Shown here: piece after piece, positions 16,637 to 24,721 of the stretch | Layout: the number at the start of each line of letters is the position of its first letter | Position numbering within the stretch: position 1 is the stretch's first letter | Assembly: GCA_003635305.1 (NCBI GenBank) | Contig: PYJE01000203.1 | Location: 1-33,831, forward strand | Direction of reading: 5' to 3' | Length of the DNA: 33,831 nucleotides | From: Candidatus Poribacteria bacterium | Lineage (GTDB): Bacteria > Poribacteria > WGA-4E > WGA-3G | The notes under the pieces: generated by a model | Seen by the model: the letters and a program-made list of their open reading frames with translations, nothing else | Told to the model about the DNA's origin: nothing | Databases searched by the model: none | Position numbers and translations under genes: made by a program

Positions 16637-18211
16637 ATGAAGACCAGGGTTTTCACGCTGATGATAGCCGGCCTGCTCGGTTTATTCTTGATAACCGGGC
16701 TGTCAACCCCTGCCGATGCGGCTTACGATGATTACGCCGACAGGCTGAGTCGCGAGCATCGCGTCGCGAATGAGGTTGACGAATGGATAGAACGCGGCAG
16801 CGCGACAATCACCGCGAGCCCCCTCTTTGACGAGGGTGTCCGGCTCACCGCCTGGGAAAGTTCCGCGCAAAACGCGGAGAACTACGAATTCGCCATCGCC
16901 AGTGCTGTCTACCTCTTTGAAATTCCGAGAGGGGCACAGTCCATTGATATCTTAGTGCGATACCGAGGCGAACCGCGCCAACTTGAGATTGAAGACTACG
17001 AGGAGCCGATTGCCGGCCGCGTCTGGATTCGCAATACCAAACGCGAACTGACACGCCGCGGCTACCACGACAAAAATGCTGAGGAGACACGCTACGGGGA
17101 TACCTTCGTGCTGCGCGCGAAAAACCGCTCCGAACGCATCAAAATCCCAGCGGCAGGCCATGTGAAGGACGGATGGATGGAACTCCATGTCGTCGCTGAA
17201 GGGGGTGAGCAGCTTGACGTTGAATACGTTGAAGTGTCTGCCTATCGCAGGCAGCCGAAGGTTCGCGTCATTCAACGCTATCTGCCTACCTACCGGTGGC
17301 GGCCGTGGCATCGGTATACCTACCTCTACTTTTACGATGGCCCGATTTATTACGCGACGGACTTCGATGCCTATTACCGATGGAGTTATCCCATCTACGA
17401 ACATCGCTATCTTGCCATCCGTTCGTCTTATGGGGGATATCTCGGCCGGTATCGCGCTTATTATCCGAGTGCCTATTACCGTTGCTATTCGCCCTATTAC
17501 GGTTATGGGCATTACGGCTACAAGGGGACACCGAAGGTGCATCAGCGGCGGACGCAGCTGAATCGGTGGAGCAAGCAGCACGAAGCGACGCGGCGGCAAT
17601 ATACGCGCAGCCGATTGTCTGCTAGCAACAGCACGGTGCGAAAAAATATCCGCACCACGTTGAAAAACCACCGGCGACAAGCACCTGCTACCACAAAGCG
17701 GGTTGCACGTGAGTCCATGATTTCGGAGAAACGGCGCGCTATCGCCTCCGCGCAGACACTGCAGCGCAGCAAGGTGAGACAGCGGAGTTACAGCGCGGAT
17801 AGGACGCTCAGCAAACAGCGGCGATATCCGACGACTTCCACAAGGTTCGATGCGAATCGTTATCGCCGTTCGACGAGCACACGGGAGACGCAGCCGCTCT
17901 ATCGGCGTTCAGCGACGACTTCGCCAACTCGCTCCTACTCTTCCAGTTCAACGAGTTCTCGGAGTGATTTGCGGACGAAGCAGCGGCGTTCAACGACAAG
18001 CAGTGAGCAACGCACACGTTCAAGCGTGAGCCGTTCTTCGTCAACTAAGTCGCGTGTGAGTCGTTCGTCGTCTTCAACGTCCCGGACGCGCCCGACGACA
18101 TCATCAAGTTCGTCGCGCACGCGCGCTAGTAGCAGTAGTGACGATGACGAACAGCGGAGTCGGACAACGCAGCGGAGTCGGACAACGCAACGGACGAAAC
18201 GTCGTCGTTAA
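16637..18211 (+). CDS. Secreted protein with Tyr-rich middle and Arg/Ser/Thr-rich C-terminal tail
   Basis: Signal peptide MKTRVFTLMIAGLLGLFLITGLSTPADA; SD 'taggagga'; tail RSSSTSSRSDLRTKQRRSTTSSEQRTRSS...TKRRR; 18-bp tandem repeat at 18152-18187. Confidence 0.8.
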   Translation: MKTRVFTLMIAGLLGLFLITGLSTPADAAYDDYADRLSREHRVANEVDEWIERGSATITASPLFDEGVRLTAWESSAQNAENYEFAIASAVYLFEIPRGAQSIDILVRYRGEPRQLEIEDYEEPIAGRVWIRNTKRELTRRGYHDKNAEETRYGDTFVLRAKNRSERIKIPAAGHVKDGWMELHVVAEGGEQLDVEYVEVSAYRRQPKVRVIQRYLPTYRWRPWHRYTYLYFYDGPIYYATDFDAYYRWSYPIYEHRYLAIRSSYGGYLGRYRAYYPSAYYRCYSPYYGYGHYGYKGTPKVHQRRTQLNRWSKQHEATRRQYTRSRLSASNSTVRKNIRTTLKNHRRQAPATTKRVARESMISEKRRAIASAQTLQRSKVRQRSYSADRTLSKQRRYPTTSTRFDANRYRRSTSTRETQPLYRRSATTSPTRSYSSSSTSSRSDLRTKQRRSTTSSEQRTRSSVSRSSSTKSRVSRSSSSTSRTRPTTSSSSSRTRASSSSDDDEQRSRTTQRSRTTQRTKRRR

Positions 18212-18223
18212 CTTTTTGTCATG

Positions 18224-18260
18224 GCGCGAAGCGTTCGATGAAATCGAACGTCTCGCGCCT
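18224..18260. terminator. Imperfect hairpin, possible terminator without a clear U-tract
   Basis: ggcgcgaagcgttcgat ... atcgaacgtctcgcgcc downstream of the 18211 stop. Confidence 0.4.
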
Positions 18261-18283
18261 ATTTAAAAAATCAGATACCACCT

Positions 18284-18859
18284 ATGCGGTTTTTGCTCAC
18301 GATTTTGCTCTTACTGCTATGTCTCCCGTGCGGATTTGCTGATGAGGCGGCAAGTCCCGCGCCAGAGAACCCGCCTGCCGAAGTGAAGAAAGAGGACGCG
18401 GCAGAGGAAGAACTCATCTCGCCTGTCGGCGCGATGGTGCGTTCCGCCGTTTTTCCGGGATGGGGACAGATTTACAGCCGGCGTTATTTTCGCAGCGGCC
18501 TCATTGTGCTCGGCCTCGGCGGTTCAGCCGTCGGTGCTTTGCTAGCAGAACGCTCCTTTCGGCAGCGATATAACGCTTACGCAACGCTCGCGAACCTCGA
18601 ACCTGATAACGAAGAAGGGGTTTTAGCGAGTTACGAATACGCGAATCAGCGGTACAAACTCCGCATGTTTTTTCTCTACGCCGGTGTCGGAATTTGGCTC
18701 TATAGTGTCATCGATTCTTACGTGAGCGCGAATTTTTACAACGCGGCAACGGAAATCCGTTCCATTCAGCAAGACGCAGAGCAGGTGGAGAAAAAATTAG
18801 GCATTCAAGTCGGTGCCTCGCCTTCACACCTCTATTTGGGCATCGTCAAAACTTTTTAA
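18284..18859 (+). CDS. DUF5683-like membrane protein
   Basis: Signal peptide; AVFPGWGQIYSRRYFRSGLIVLGLG motif; second TM region with YSVIDSYVSANFYN. Confidence 0.78.
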   Translation: MRFLLTILLLLLCLPCGFADEAASPAPENPPAEVKKEDAAEEELISPVGAMVRSAVFPGWGQIYSRRYFRSGLIVLGLGGSAVGALLAERSFRQRYNAYATLANLEPDNEEGVLASYEYANQRYKLRMFFLYAGVGIWLYSVIDSYVSANFYNAATEIRSIQQDAEQVEKKLGIQVGASPSHLYLGIVKTF

Positions 18860-18889
18860 TACAGATAGGGATGGACGCGGAACGTCCCC

Positions 18890-18945
18890 CGTAGGCACGG
18901 TTTCAAACCGCGCTGCAGCAGCGCGCTTGCAAAACGCGCCTACTA
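18890..18945. repeat. Degenerate palindromic repeat pair
   Basis: gtaggcacggtttcaaaccgcgctgcagcagcgcgcttgcaaaacgcgccta. Confidence 0.65.
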
Positions 18946-18992
18946 GTAAAATCGGATGTTTCACGCCATCTAAAAAGAGAGGACATTTCACC

Positions 18993-19568
18993 ATGTTCAG
19001 GATTTTCACAACCTCGCGAACCGCACTCGCACTCGGCGTGTTTTGCCTGATTATCAGTCTGACCGGGTGCGGGGACGTTGAAAAGGTTAATCAGGTGCCA
19101 CCCGAAGAACTCCTCGCCATTAACGCTGTCTTAAAACAGTGGCGCGAAGGCTATGAATTGGAAGATGTTGAAACCTACATCAATGCCTTTTGGGAAGAAG
19201 GCTTCCTTTACGTATCCGACTTAGGCACCGATGGCGACAAAACCGATGATTTGATGTTTGACGACATCCGCGATGAGCGCGCTTCTGCTATCCGCGTCTT
19301 CTCGCAATTTCAGGATATTGAGATAGAGCTCTCTGTCCCACCGGAAATAGAACTTAACAACGAAGGGAACCGGGCAGAAGTGCGGAATCATTACCGCATC
19401 CAAGGGTTCGTCGCCGATGGCGAGTCGTTGGAAGGTGGGTATACCGGCTGGTTCGCCGAGGGCGACAATCTTTTCATCTTTGAGAAGCGCGAAGGCGAAT
19501 GGCGTATCTCCGAATGGCATGACGAAGCCTTCAACAACGAAGAAATTCGCATCGCCAATAATTTGTAG
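18993..19568 (+). CDS. Lipoprotein with NTF2/SnoaL-like domain
   Basis: Lipobox LTGCGD; INAVLKQWREGYELEDVETYINAFWEEGFLYVSD and C-terminal EKREGEWRISEWHDE resemble NTF2-like folds. Start 18993 preferred over 18813. Confidence 0.72.
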   Translation: MFRIFTTSRTALALGVFCLIISLTGCGDVEKVNQVPPEELLAINAVLKQWREGYELEDVETYINAFWEEGFLYVSDLGTDGDKTDDLMFDDIRDERASAIRVFSQFQDIEIELSVPPEIELNNEGNRAEVRNHYRIQGFVADGESLEGGYTGWFAEGDNLFIFEKREGEWRISEWHDEAFNNEEIRIANNL

Positions 19569-19721
19569 CCCCCGAGTGCCAGGGTGGATTTCTGTATCCA
19601 CCCCTCTCTCGCGTGTGCTGATGCGACACCTTGGAACGTGGCGCGGGGGGCTGTCCCCCGCTCCTGTTTGAGCCTGAAACGCAATCAAAGGAGAGGCAAT
19701 TTTTTGCCCCATCATCCCCTC

Positions 19722-21134
19722 ATGCCGCAAAGCGAAGAACATCTCCGCGACTACCTCCACCTCCTCCGCAAGCACGATTTCACTATCTGCTTGTGCGTTT
19801 TGCTCGTCCTCGGCACAGCCCTTGTCGTCGCCCTGCGTTTGCCGAAGACGTATGCCGCCTCCACCTTAATGCAGCTCGTCCAACCGAGTGCCACACCGTC
19901 CCTCTCCTCAACGAACCTGTTTCAAAGCGTCTTGTCTGGTGGCGGCGATAGGCGCGCAATGGAGACACTCAGCAGCCGCTTCACCACAGAATCCATGTTG
20001 CATACCGCAATGACAAATTTGGAAGACACGCGGAACATCGAAGGCGTAGCCCATCTGCCTCCCATCGGCAAACTCAAACGGGTGTTGAAAGCGCAAGTGC
20101 AACCCGATTCCGATTACATCGTGCTGACACTGGAATTGACTGAAGCGGAAGGCGGCGAACGGAACGCCGCACTCCTCGTCAACCAACTCGTGGAAGATAT
20201 GCAGGTGCTTCGCAGCGTTGATGAGCAGACGAAACTCGCTGAACGTCGACGCTTCCTCAACGAAAAACAGACGGAAATCGAACGTGAGACAGACAAATCT
20301 CTCAACGCCATCCTTCAATTCGTCCGAGAAAATGGGAGCCCCGAAATATGGACACCGATGCTTACCAATCTACTTGAACGGCGCGCGAGTTTGAAAACAG
20401 CATTGGAAGCAACGCGACAAAACCTTGAGGCGACGCGCGCGCATATCGCGTATTTAGAGGAGCAACTCCGCCTCCTCCCCGAACAAGTCTCGCTCTCCGA
20501 AACGACAGCACACAATCCAGTCTGGCTTTTTCAGCAGGAGAAACTCTTCTCCCTCAAATCGCAGCGCGTGGCGGATGCTGAAAAAGTCGGCAAAGATGTC
20601 TCGGAATTGAAGGGACTGGACGCGCAGATTACTGAGGTGGCGGCGGAAACCGAACGCACCACGCCAACGACAGCAACAGTCACCACCGGCACCTCCCCGC
20701 GTTATACCTATATCCAAAATCAACTTCTCGATTTAACGCCGGCACTTTCGCGCTATGAAAACGCACAGCAACAGCTGAAAGCGCAACTCCGGCAACTGAA
20801 TACGGAATTGGAACAGTTGATATCGCAGATTCCCGAAAACCAGTATCTCCTCACGCAGTTGCTCGCACGGGTTCAGAAAGCGAATGCATTGACAGAAGAG
20901 ATTGCCAAGCGCGCGCTGGAAGCGGAAATTTTAAGCGCGGAATCCACCGTGCCAACCTCTCGTAATCGGTTAGGCGGCATTGAGATTATTGACAGAGCCG
21001 TTCCTAGAAAGATTCCTGTCAGTCCGCAACTGAAACTCATCGTCATCATCGCCGGGGTTGTGGGGTTGGCGTTGGGGGTAAGCATCGCATTGTGCATTGA
21101 GTATTTTATACCCAATTCGGGCTCGCCATCGTAA
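19722..21134 (+). CDS. Wzz/chain-length-determinant-like polysaccharide co-polymerase
   Basis: N-terminal MPQSEEHLRDYLHLLRKHDFTICLCVLLVLGTALVVALRLPKTYAAST, long coiled coil, C-terminal IIDRAVPRKIPVSPQLKLIVIIAGVVGLALGVSIALCIEY. SD 'aaaggagagg'. Confidence 0.87.
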   Translation: MPQSEEHLRDYLHLLRKHDFTICLCVLLVLGTALVVALRLPKTYAASTLMQLVQPSATPSLSSTNLFQSVLSGGGDRRAMETLSSRFTTESMLHTAMTNLEDTRNIEGVAHLPPIGKLKRVLKAQVQPDSDYIVLTLELTEAEGGERNAALLVNQLVEDMQVLRSVDEQTKLAERRRFLNEKQTEIERETDKSLNAILQFVRENGSPEIWTPMLTNLLERRASLKTALEATRQNLEATRAHIAYLEEQLRLLPEQVSLSETTAHNPVWLFQQEKLFSLKSQRVADAEKVGKDVSELKGLDAQITEVAAETERTTPTTATVTTGTSPRYTYIQNQLLDLTPALSRYENAQQQLKAQLRQLNTELEQLISQIPENQYLLTQLLARVQKANALTEEIAKRALEAEILSAESTVPTSRNRLGGIEIIDRAVPRKIPVSPQLKLIVIIAGVVGLALGVSIALCIEYFIPNSGSPS

Positions 21135-21248
21135 GGGGGATGTCTATGTTTTCCCCCTGTGTTTTCCACTAACAACCGACAGTTATAGACATCTGTCTTT
21201 ACAGTTCATCCAAAAACTGAAACGTTCTGCTGCACATGATATTTCTTC

Positions 21249-21277
21249 TTGACATTTTCGGTGTTTTCGGGTATAAT
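21249..21277 (+). promoter_or_regulatory. Consensus sigma70-type promoter with leaderless spacing
   Basis: TTGACA (21249-21254), 17 nt, TATAAT (21272-21277); ATG at 21284, 6 nt after the -10. Confidence 0.8.
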
Positions 21278-21283
21278 AATTCC

Positions 21284-22015
21284 ATGTTCACTTATACGCA
21301 AACGCCTCGGGTCTATCTGGATCCGACGGTTATCAGTTATTTGGTGGCAGAACCGAGCCGAAATCCACAGCTCGCCTTGTGGCAATCGGAAAGCCGCCGT
21401 TTTTGGCAAGAGTATCATCATCAGTTTGCGTTTGTGGTTTCTGACACGGTTCTTTATGAAATCCGCAGAGGAGACGCGATGGAAGCGAGGAAGCGGCTCG
21501 CGGCAGTCGCACAATTTACCAAATTGTCTACGACTCCAAAGGTTGATGCGCTTGTCCAGCAGTTGCTTGCCTCGCGCGCCGTGCCCGAAAGCGCGGAAGC
21601 GGATGCAGCGCATATCGCCATCGCCACGGTGCATGGCGTGGATTACCTCGTCTCTTGGAATCACAAGCATCTTGTGAATGAAAACCAACTCAAGCAAATC
21701 AACCGTGTGTGCGAGGCGGCCGGCTTTCGGCCTGTCATCATCTGCACACCGACAACCTTAATGGAGGAATTTATCATGAAAGAAAAATTTGTTGGGAAGT
21801 GTTATCTCCCCGGCTTCGATCCGGAGACTTACACAGATCCGGTTCTCGAAGAGTGCTACCGTATCAAGCGGGAAATCAGCGAGGAGTTCGAGACGTATGA
21901 GGAACGCCGCGCGTATTTCATTGCGCTAGAGATAGAGAATCGGAAGAAGGGGGACAAGTATGCGCCGATTCCGCCGCACTTGGAACGGTATCCTCACCAG
22001 GAGGACGTAGACTAA
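21284..22015 (+). CDS. PIN-domain (VapC-like) toxin fused in frame to an antitoxin-like C-terminal module, copy 1
   Basis: PIN residues YLDPTVISYL, VLYEIRRGD, ADAAHIAIATVHGVDYLVSWNHKHL; no stop before DPVLEECYRIKREISEEFETYEERR module. Confidence 0.85.
   Translation: MFTYTQTPRVYLDPTVISYLVAEPSRNPQLALWQSESRRFWQEYHHQFAFVVSDTVLYEIRRGDAMEARKRLAAVAQFTKLSTTPKVDALVQQLLASRAVPESAEADAAHIAIATVHGVDYLVSWNHKHLVNENQLKQINRVCEAAGFRPVIICTPTTLMEEFIMKEKFVGKCYLPGFDPETYTDPVLEECYRIKREISEEFETYEERRAYFIALEIENRKKGDKYAPIPPHLERYPHQEDVD
21776..22015 (+). CDS. Candidate internally initiated antitoxin-like ORF A1 (79 aa)
   Basis: In-frame ATG at 21776 with GGAGG 8 nt upstream (atGGAGGaatttatcATG); equivalent stand-alone ORFs occur downstream. 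Confidence 0.6.
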   Translation: MKEKFVGKCYLPGFDPETYTDPVLEECYRIKREISEEFETYEERRAYFIALEIENRKKGDKYAPIPPHLERYPHQEDVD

Positions 22016-22040
22016 TCGCCGCGCGCCTGCGACGACGTGT

Positions 22041-22066
22041 CAGGGTGGAGAGACACATCCACCCTG
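22041..22066. terminator. Array hairpin 1 (function uncertain)
   Basis: cagggtgga...tccaccctg inverted repeat after A1. Confidence 0.6.
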
Positions 22067-22130
22067 GCATGTCCGCTTTCCAAACTGAACCTACATCTGC
22101 ACACCAACAACCTTAATGGAGGAATTTATC

Positions 22131-22370
22131 ATGAAAGAAAAATTTGTTGGGAAGTGTTATCTCCCCGGCTTCGATCCGGAGACTTACACAGATCCGGTTC
22201 TCGAAGAGTGCTACCGTATCAAGCGGGAAATCAGCGAGGAGTTCGAGACGTTCGAGGAACGCCGTGATTATCTCATTGCGCTAGAGATAGAGAGTCGGAA
22301 GAAGGGGGACAAGTATGCGCCGATTCCGCCGCACTTGGAGCGATATCCTCACCAGGAGGACGTAGACTAA
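22131..22370 (+). CDS. Stand-alone antitoxin-like ORF A2
   Basis: MKEKFVGKCYLPGFDPETYTDPVLEECYRIKREISEEFETFEERRDYLIALEIESRKKG...; same GGAGG leader. Confidence 0.72.
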   Translation: MKEKFVGKCYLPGFDPETYTDPVLEECYRIKREISEEFETFEERRDYLIALEIESRKKGDKYAPIPPHLERYPHQEDVD

Positions 22371-22418
22371 TCGCCGCGCGCCCGGGAAGACGTGTGCGGC
22401 GCGCCTGCGACGACGTGT

Positions 22419-22441
22419 CAGGGTGGAGGACATCCACCCTG
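22419..22441. terminator. Array hairpin 2 (function uncertain)
   Basis: cagggtgga...tccaccctg after A2. Confidence 0.6.
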
Positions 22442-22492
22442 GCATGTCCGCTTTCCAAAATGAGCCTATTAACTGTTGCACACCATAATTTC

Positions 22493-22521
22493 TTGACATT
22501 TTCTGCGTCTGCGGGTATAAT
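22493..22521 (+). promoter_or_regulatory. Consensus sigma70-type promoter with leaderless spacing, copy 2
   Basis: TTGACA (22493-22498), 17 nt, TATAAT (22516-22521); ATG at 22528, 6 nt after the -10. Confidence 0.8.
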
Positions 22522-22527
22522 GCTTCC

Positions 22528-23256
22528 ATGTTCACTTATACACGAACGCCTCGGGTCTATCTCGATCCGACGGTTATCAGTTATTTGGTGGCTGACCCGA
22601 GTACTCACGCGAAATTAGCTGCGTGGCAGGCGGAAAGTCGTCGCTTTTGGCACGACTTCCAGCATCAATTTGCGTTTGTGGTTTCCGGCACGGTTCTTGA
22701 TGAGATTTGCAGAGGAGACGCGATGGAAGCGAGGAAGCGGCTTGCGGCAGTTGCACATCTCACCAAATTGCCTACGACTTTAGCGGCAGATGCACTCGCA
22801 CAGCAGTTGCTCTCGGCGCGCGCCGTGCCCAAAAGCGCAGCGGCAGATGCAGAACATATCGCCATTGCCACGGTGCATGGCGTGGATTACCTCGTCTCTT
22901 GGAATCACAAGCATCTCGTGAATGCAAACCAACTCAGGCAAATCAACCGCGTGTGCGAGGCGGCAGGGTATCGGCCTGTCATCATCTGCACACCGACAAC
23001 CTTAATGGAGGCATTTATCATGAAAGAGATAATTCAAAAGTATCCGGTTCCCGACTTCGATCCGGAGACTTACACAGATCCGGTTCTCGAAGAGTGCTAC
23101 CGTATCAAGCGGGAAATCAGCGAGGAGTTCGAGACGTTCGAGGAACGCCGTGATTATCTCATTGCGCTAGAGATAGAGAGTCGGAAGAAGGGGGACAAGT
23201 ATGCGCCGATTCCGCCGCACTTAGAGCGATATCCTCACCAGGAGGACGTAGACTAA
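22528..23256 (+). CDS. PIN-domain toxin fused to antitoxin-like module, copy 2 (internal ORF A3 at 23020-23256)
   Basis: YLDPTVISYLVADPS, VLDEICRGD, ADAEHIAIATVHGVDYLVSWNHKHL; in-frame ATG at 23020 preceded by ATGGAGGCATTTATC. Confidence 0.85.
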   Translation: MFTYTRTPRVYLDPTVISYLVADPSTHAKLAAWQAESRRFWHDFQHQFAFVVSGTVLDEICRGDAMEARKRLAAVAHLTKLPTTLAADALAQQLLSARAVPKSAAADAEHIAIATVHGVDYLVSWNHKHLVNANQLRQINRVCEAAGYRPVIICTPTTLMEAFIMKEIIQKYPVPDFDPETYTDPVLEECYRIKREISEEFETFEERRDYLIALEIESRKKGDKYAPIPPHLERYPHQEDVD

Positions 23257-23300
23257 TCGCCGCGCGCCCGGGAAGACGTGTGCGGCGCGCCTGCGATGAC

Positions 23301-23332
23301 GTGTCAGGGTGGAGAGACATCCACCCTGACAC
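23301..23332. terminator. Array hairpin 3 (function uncertain)
   Basis: Perfect 13-bp stem gtgtcagggtgga/tccaccctgacac after A3. Confidence 0.65.
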
Positions 23333-23372
23333 GCCGCGGGCACGTCCGCTTTCCAAAATGGAGGCATTTATC

Positions 23373-23609
23373 ATGAAAGAGATAATTCAAAAGTATCCGG
23401 TTCCCGACTTTGATCCGGAGACTTACACAGATCCGGTTCTCGAAGAGTGCTACCGTATCAAGCGGGAAATCAGCGAGGAGTTCGAGACGTATGAGGAACG
23501 CCGCGCGTATTTCATTGCGCTAGAGATAGAGAATCGGAAGAAGGGGGACAAGTATGCGCCGATTCCGCCGCACTTGGAACGGTATCCTCACCAGGAGGAC
23601 GTAGACTAA
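23373..23609 (+). CDS. Stand-alone antitoxin-like ORF A4
   Basis: MKEIIQKYPVPDFDPETYTDPVLEECYRIKREISEEFETYEERRAYFIALEIENRKKG...; ATGGAGGCATTTATC leader. Confidence 0.72.
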   Translation: MKEIIQKYPVPDFDPETYTDPVLEECYRIKREISEEFETYEERRAYFIALEIENRKKGDKYAPIPPHLERYPHQEDVD

Positions 23610-23657
23610 TCGCCGCGCGCCCGGGAAGACGTGTGCGGCGCGCCTGCGACGACGTGT

Positions 23658-23683
23658 CAGGATGGAGAGAGACATCCACCCTG
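23658..23683. terminator. Array hairpin 4 (function uncertain)
   Basis: caggatgga...tccaccctg with one mismatch, after A4. Confidence 0.55.
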
Positions 23684-23747
23684 GCACGTCCGCTTTCCAA
23701 ACTGAACCTACATCTGCACACCGACAACCTTAATGGAGGCATTTATC

Positions 23748-23987
23748 ATGAAAGAAAAATTTGTTGGGAAGTGTTATCTCCCCGGCTTCGATCCGGAGAC
23801 TTACACAGATCCGGTGCTTGAAGAGTGCTACCGTATCAAGCGAGAGATCAGCGAGGAGTTCGAGACGTTTGAGGAACGCCGTGATTATCTCATTGCGCTA
23901 GAGATAGAGAATCGGAAGAAGGGGCACAAATATGCGCCGATTCCTCCGCACTTGGAGCGGTATCCTCACCAGGAGGACGTAGACTAA
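23748..23987 (+). CDS. Stand-alone antitoxin-like ORF A5
   Basis: MKEKFVGKCYLPGFDPETYTDPVLEECYRIKREISEEFETFEERRDYLIALEIENRKKGHKY...; ATGGAGGCATTTATC leader. Confidence 0.72.
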   Translation: MKEKFVGKCYLPGFDPETYTDPVLEECYRIKREISEEFETFEERRDYLIALEIENRKKGHKYAPIPPHLERYPHQEDVD

Positions 23988-24010
23988 TCGCCGCGCGCCT
24001 GCGATGACGT

Positions 24011-24041
24011 GTCAGGGCGGAGGTAAAAAATCCGCCCTGAT
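24011..24041. terminator. Array hairpin 5 (function uncertain)
   Basis: cagggcgga...tccgccctg, with a compensatory base-pair change relative to copies 1-3. Confidence 0.6.
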
Positions 24042-24401
24042 ACTCAGTGCGTCCGAAAATTGCATCTGGTAAGTCTGCATAAAAATATGGACATTTTTTG
24101 CAAAATGTGTATAATATCACCGATAAGAATTGGCGCGCGAGGCCGGCATCAGTTCGCGCCTGCCGATTTTTATGTTACAAAACCCGCGCGCTTGCGCGGA
24201 ATACGCTTGAAAAAATACTGCATTTTATGGTATGATGTGACAAAATCATATCACATGACGATGCGGATGCCTTTTTTCTGTCCGAGCGATTCAGTTCTCC
24301 CTTTCTGTTACCGGGAGGCGGCCCGTTGTCAATTTTCACTTTCACTACTTGTGGACAGCCAAACCGAAAACTGAATGTCTCTGTTTTTCTGTAAAAAATT
24401 G

Positions 24402-24430
24402 TTGACAGAAAATTGGATTTCTGTTATTTT
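24402..24430 (+). promoter_or_regulatory. Candidate promoter with a leader of about 285 nt
   Basis: TTGACA (24402-24407), 17 nt, TATTTT (24425-24430). Confidence 0.45.
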
Positions 24431-24721
24431 TAATGCTAAATCTAGTTTTGTGGAAATCTTATCAACCTTTTTGCGCATTTCTCACAAAACGAACCCTTAA
24501 TGCGTTGTCGCGGGGCTAATTCCCTGCAACGGCGCGGCATTCCGTGCAATGCCGCGCTGGACAGCTGAACGTCCAACTTACAAAACGAAAAACTTCTGTT
24601 TTTCGTTTACACGCTCAGGCAGTTTCTGCAACGAATTAAGGTTTTTGTTCGGAGTCGGAGCCGGGGCGGCCGCGGCTGCCTCCATTCGGCTCAATCATTC
24701 CCAAGGAGGAAAAACAAACTA

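Noticed and set aside
16952-17680. 242-aa minus-strand ORF
   Set aside because: Antisense to the secreted Tyr/Arg/Ser-rich protein; low-complexity mirror translation.
22037-23374. ORFs in alternative frames across the PIN/antitoxin array (e.g. 22037-22267, 22707-23153, and the minus-strand 'LPGRAAISLRPPGEDI' ORFs)
   Set aside because: They recur only because the array DNA is repeated, and they lack SD sites; the PIN/antitoxin frame has consistent motifs and RBSs.
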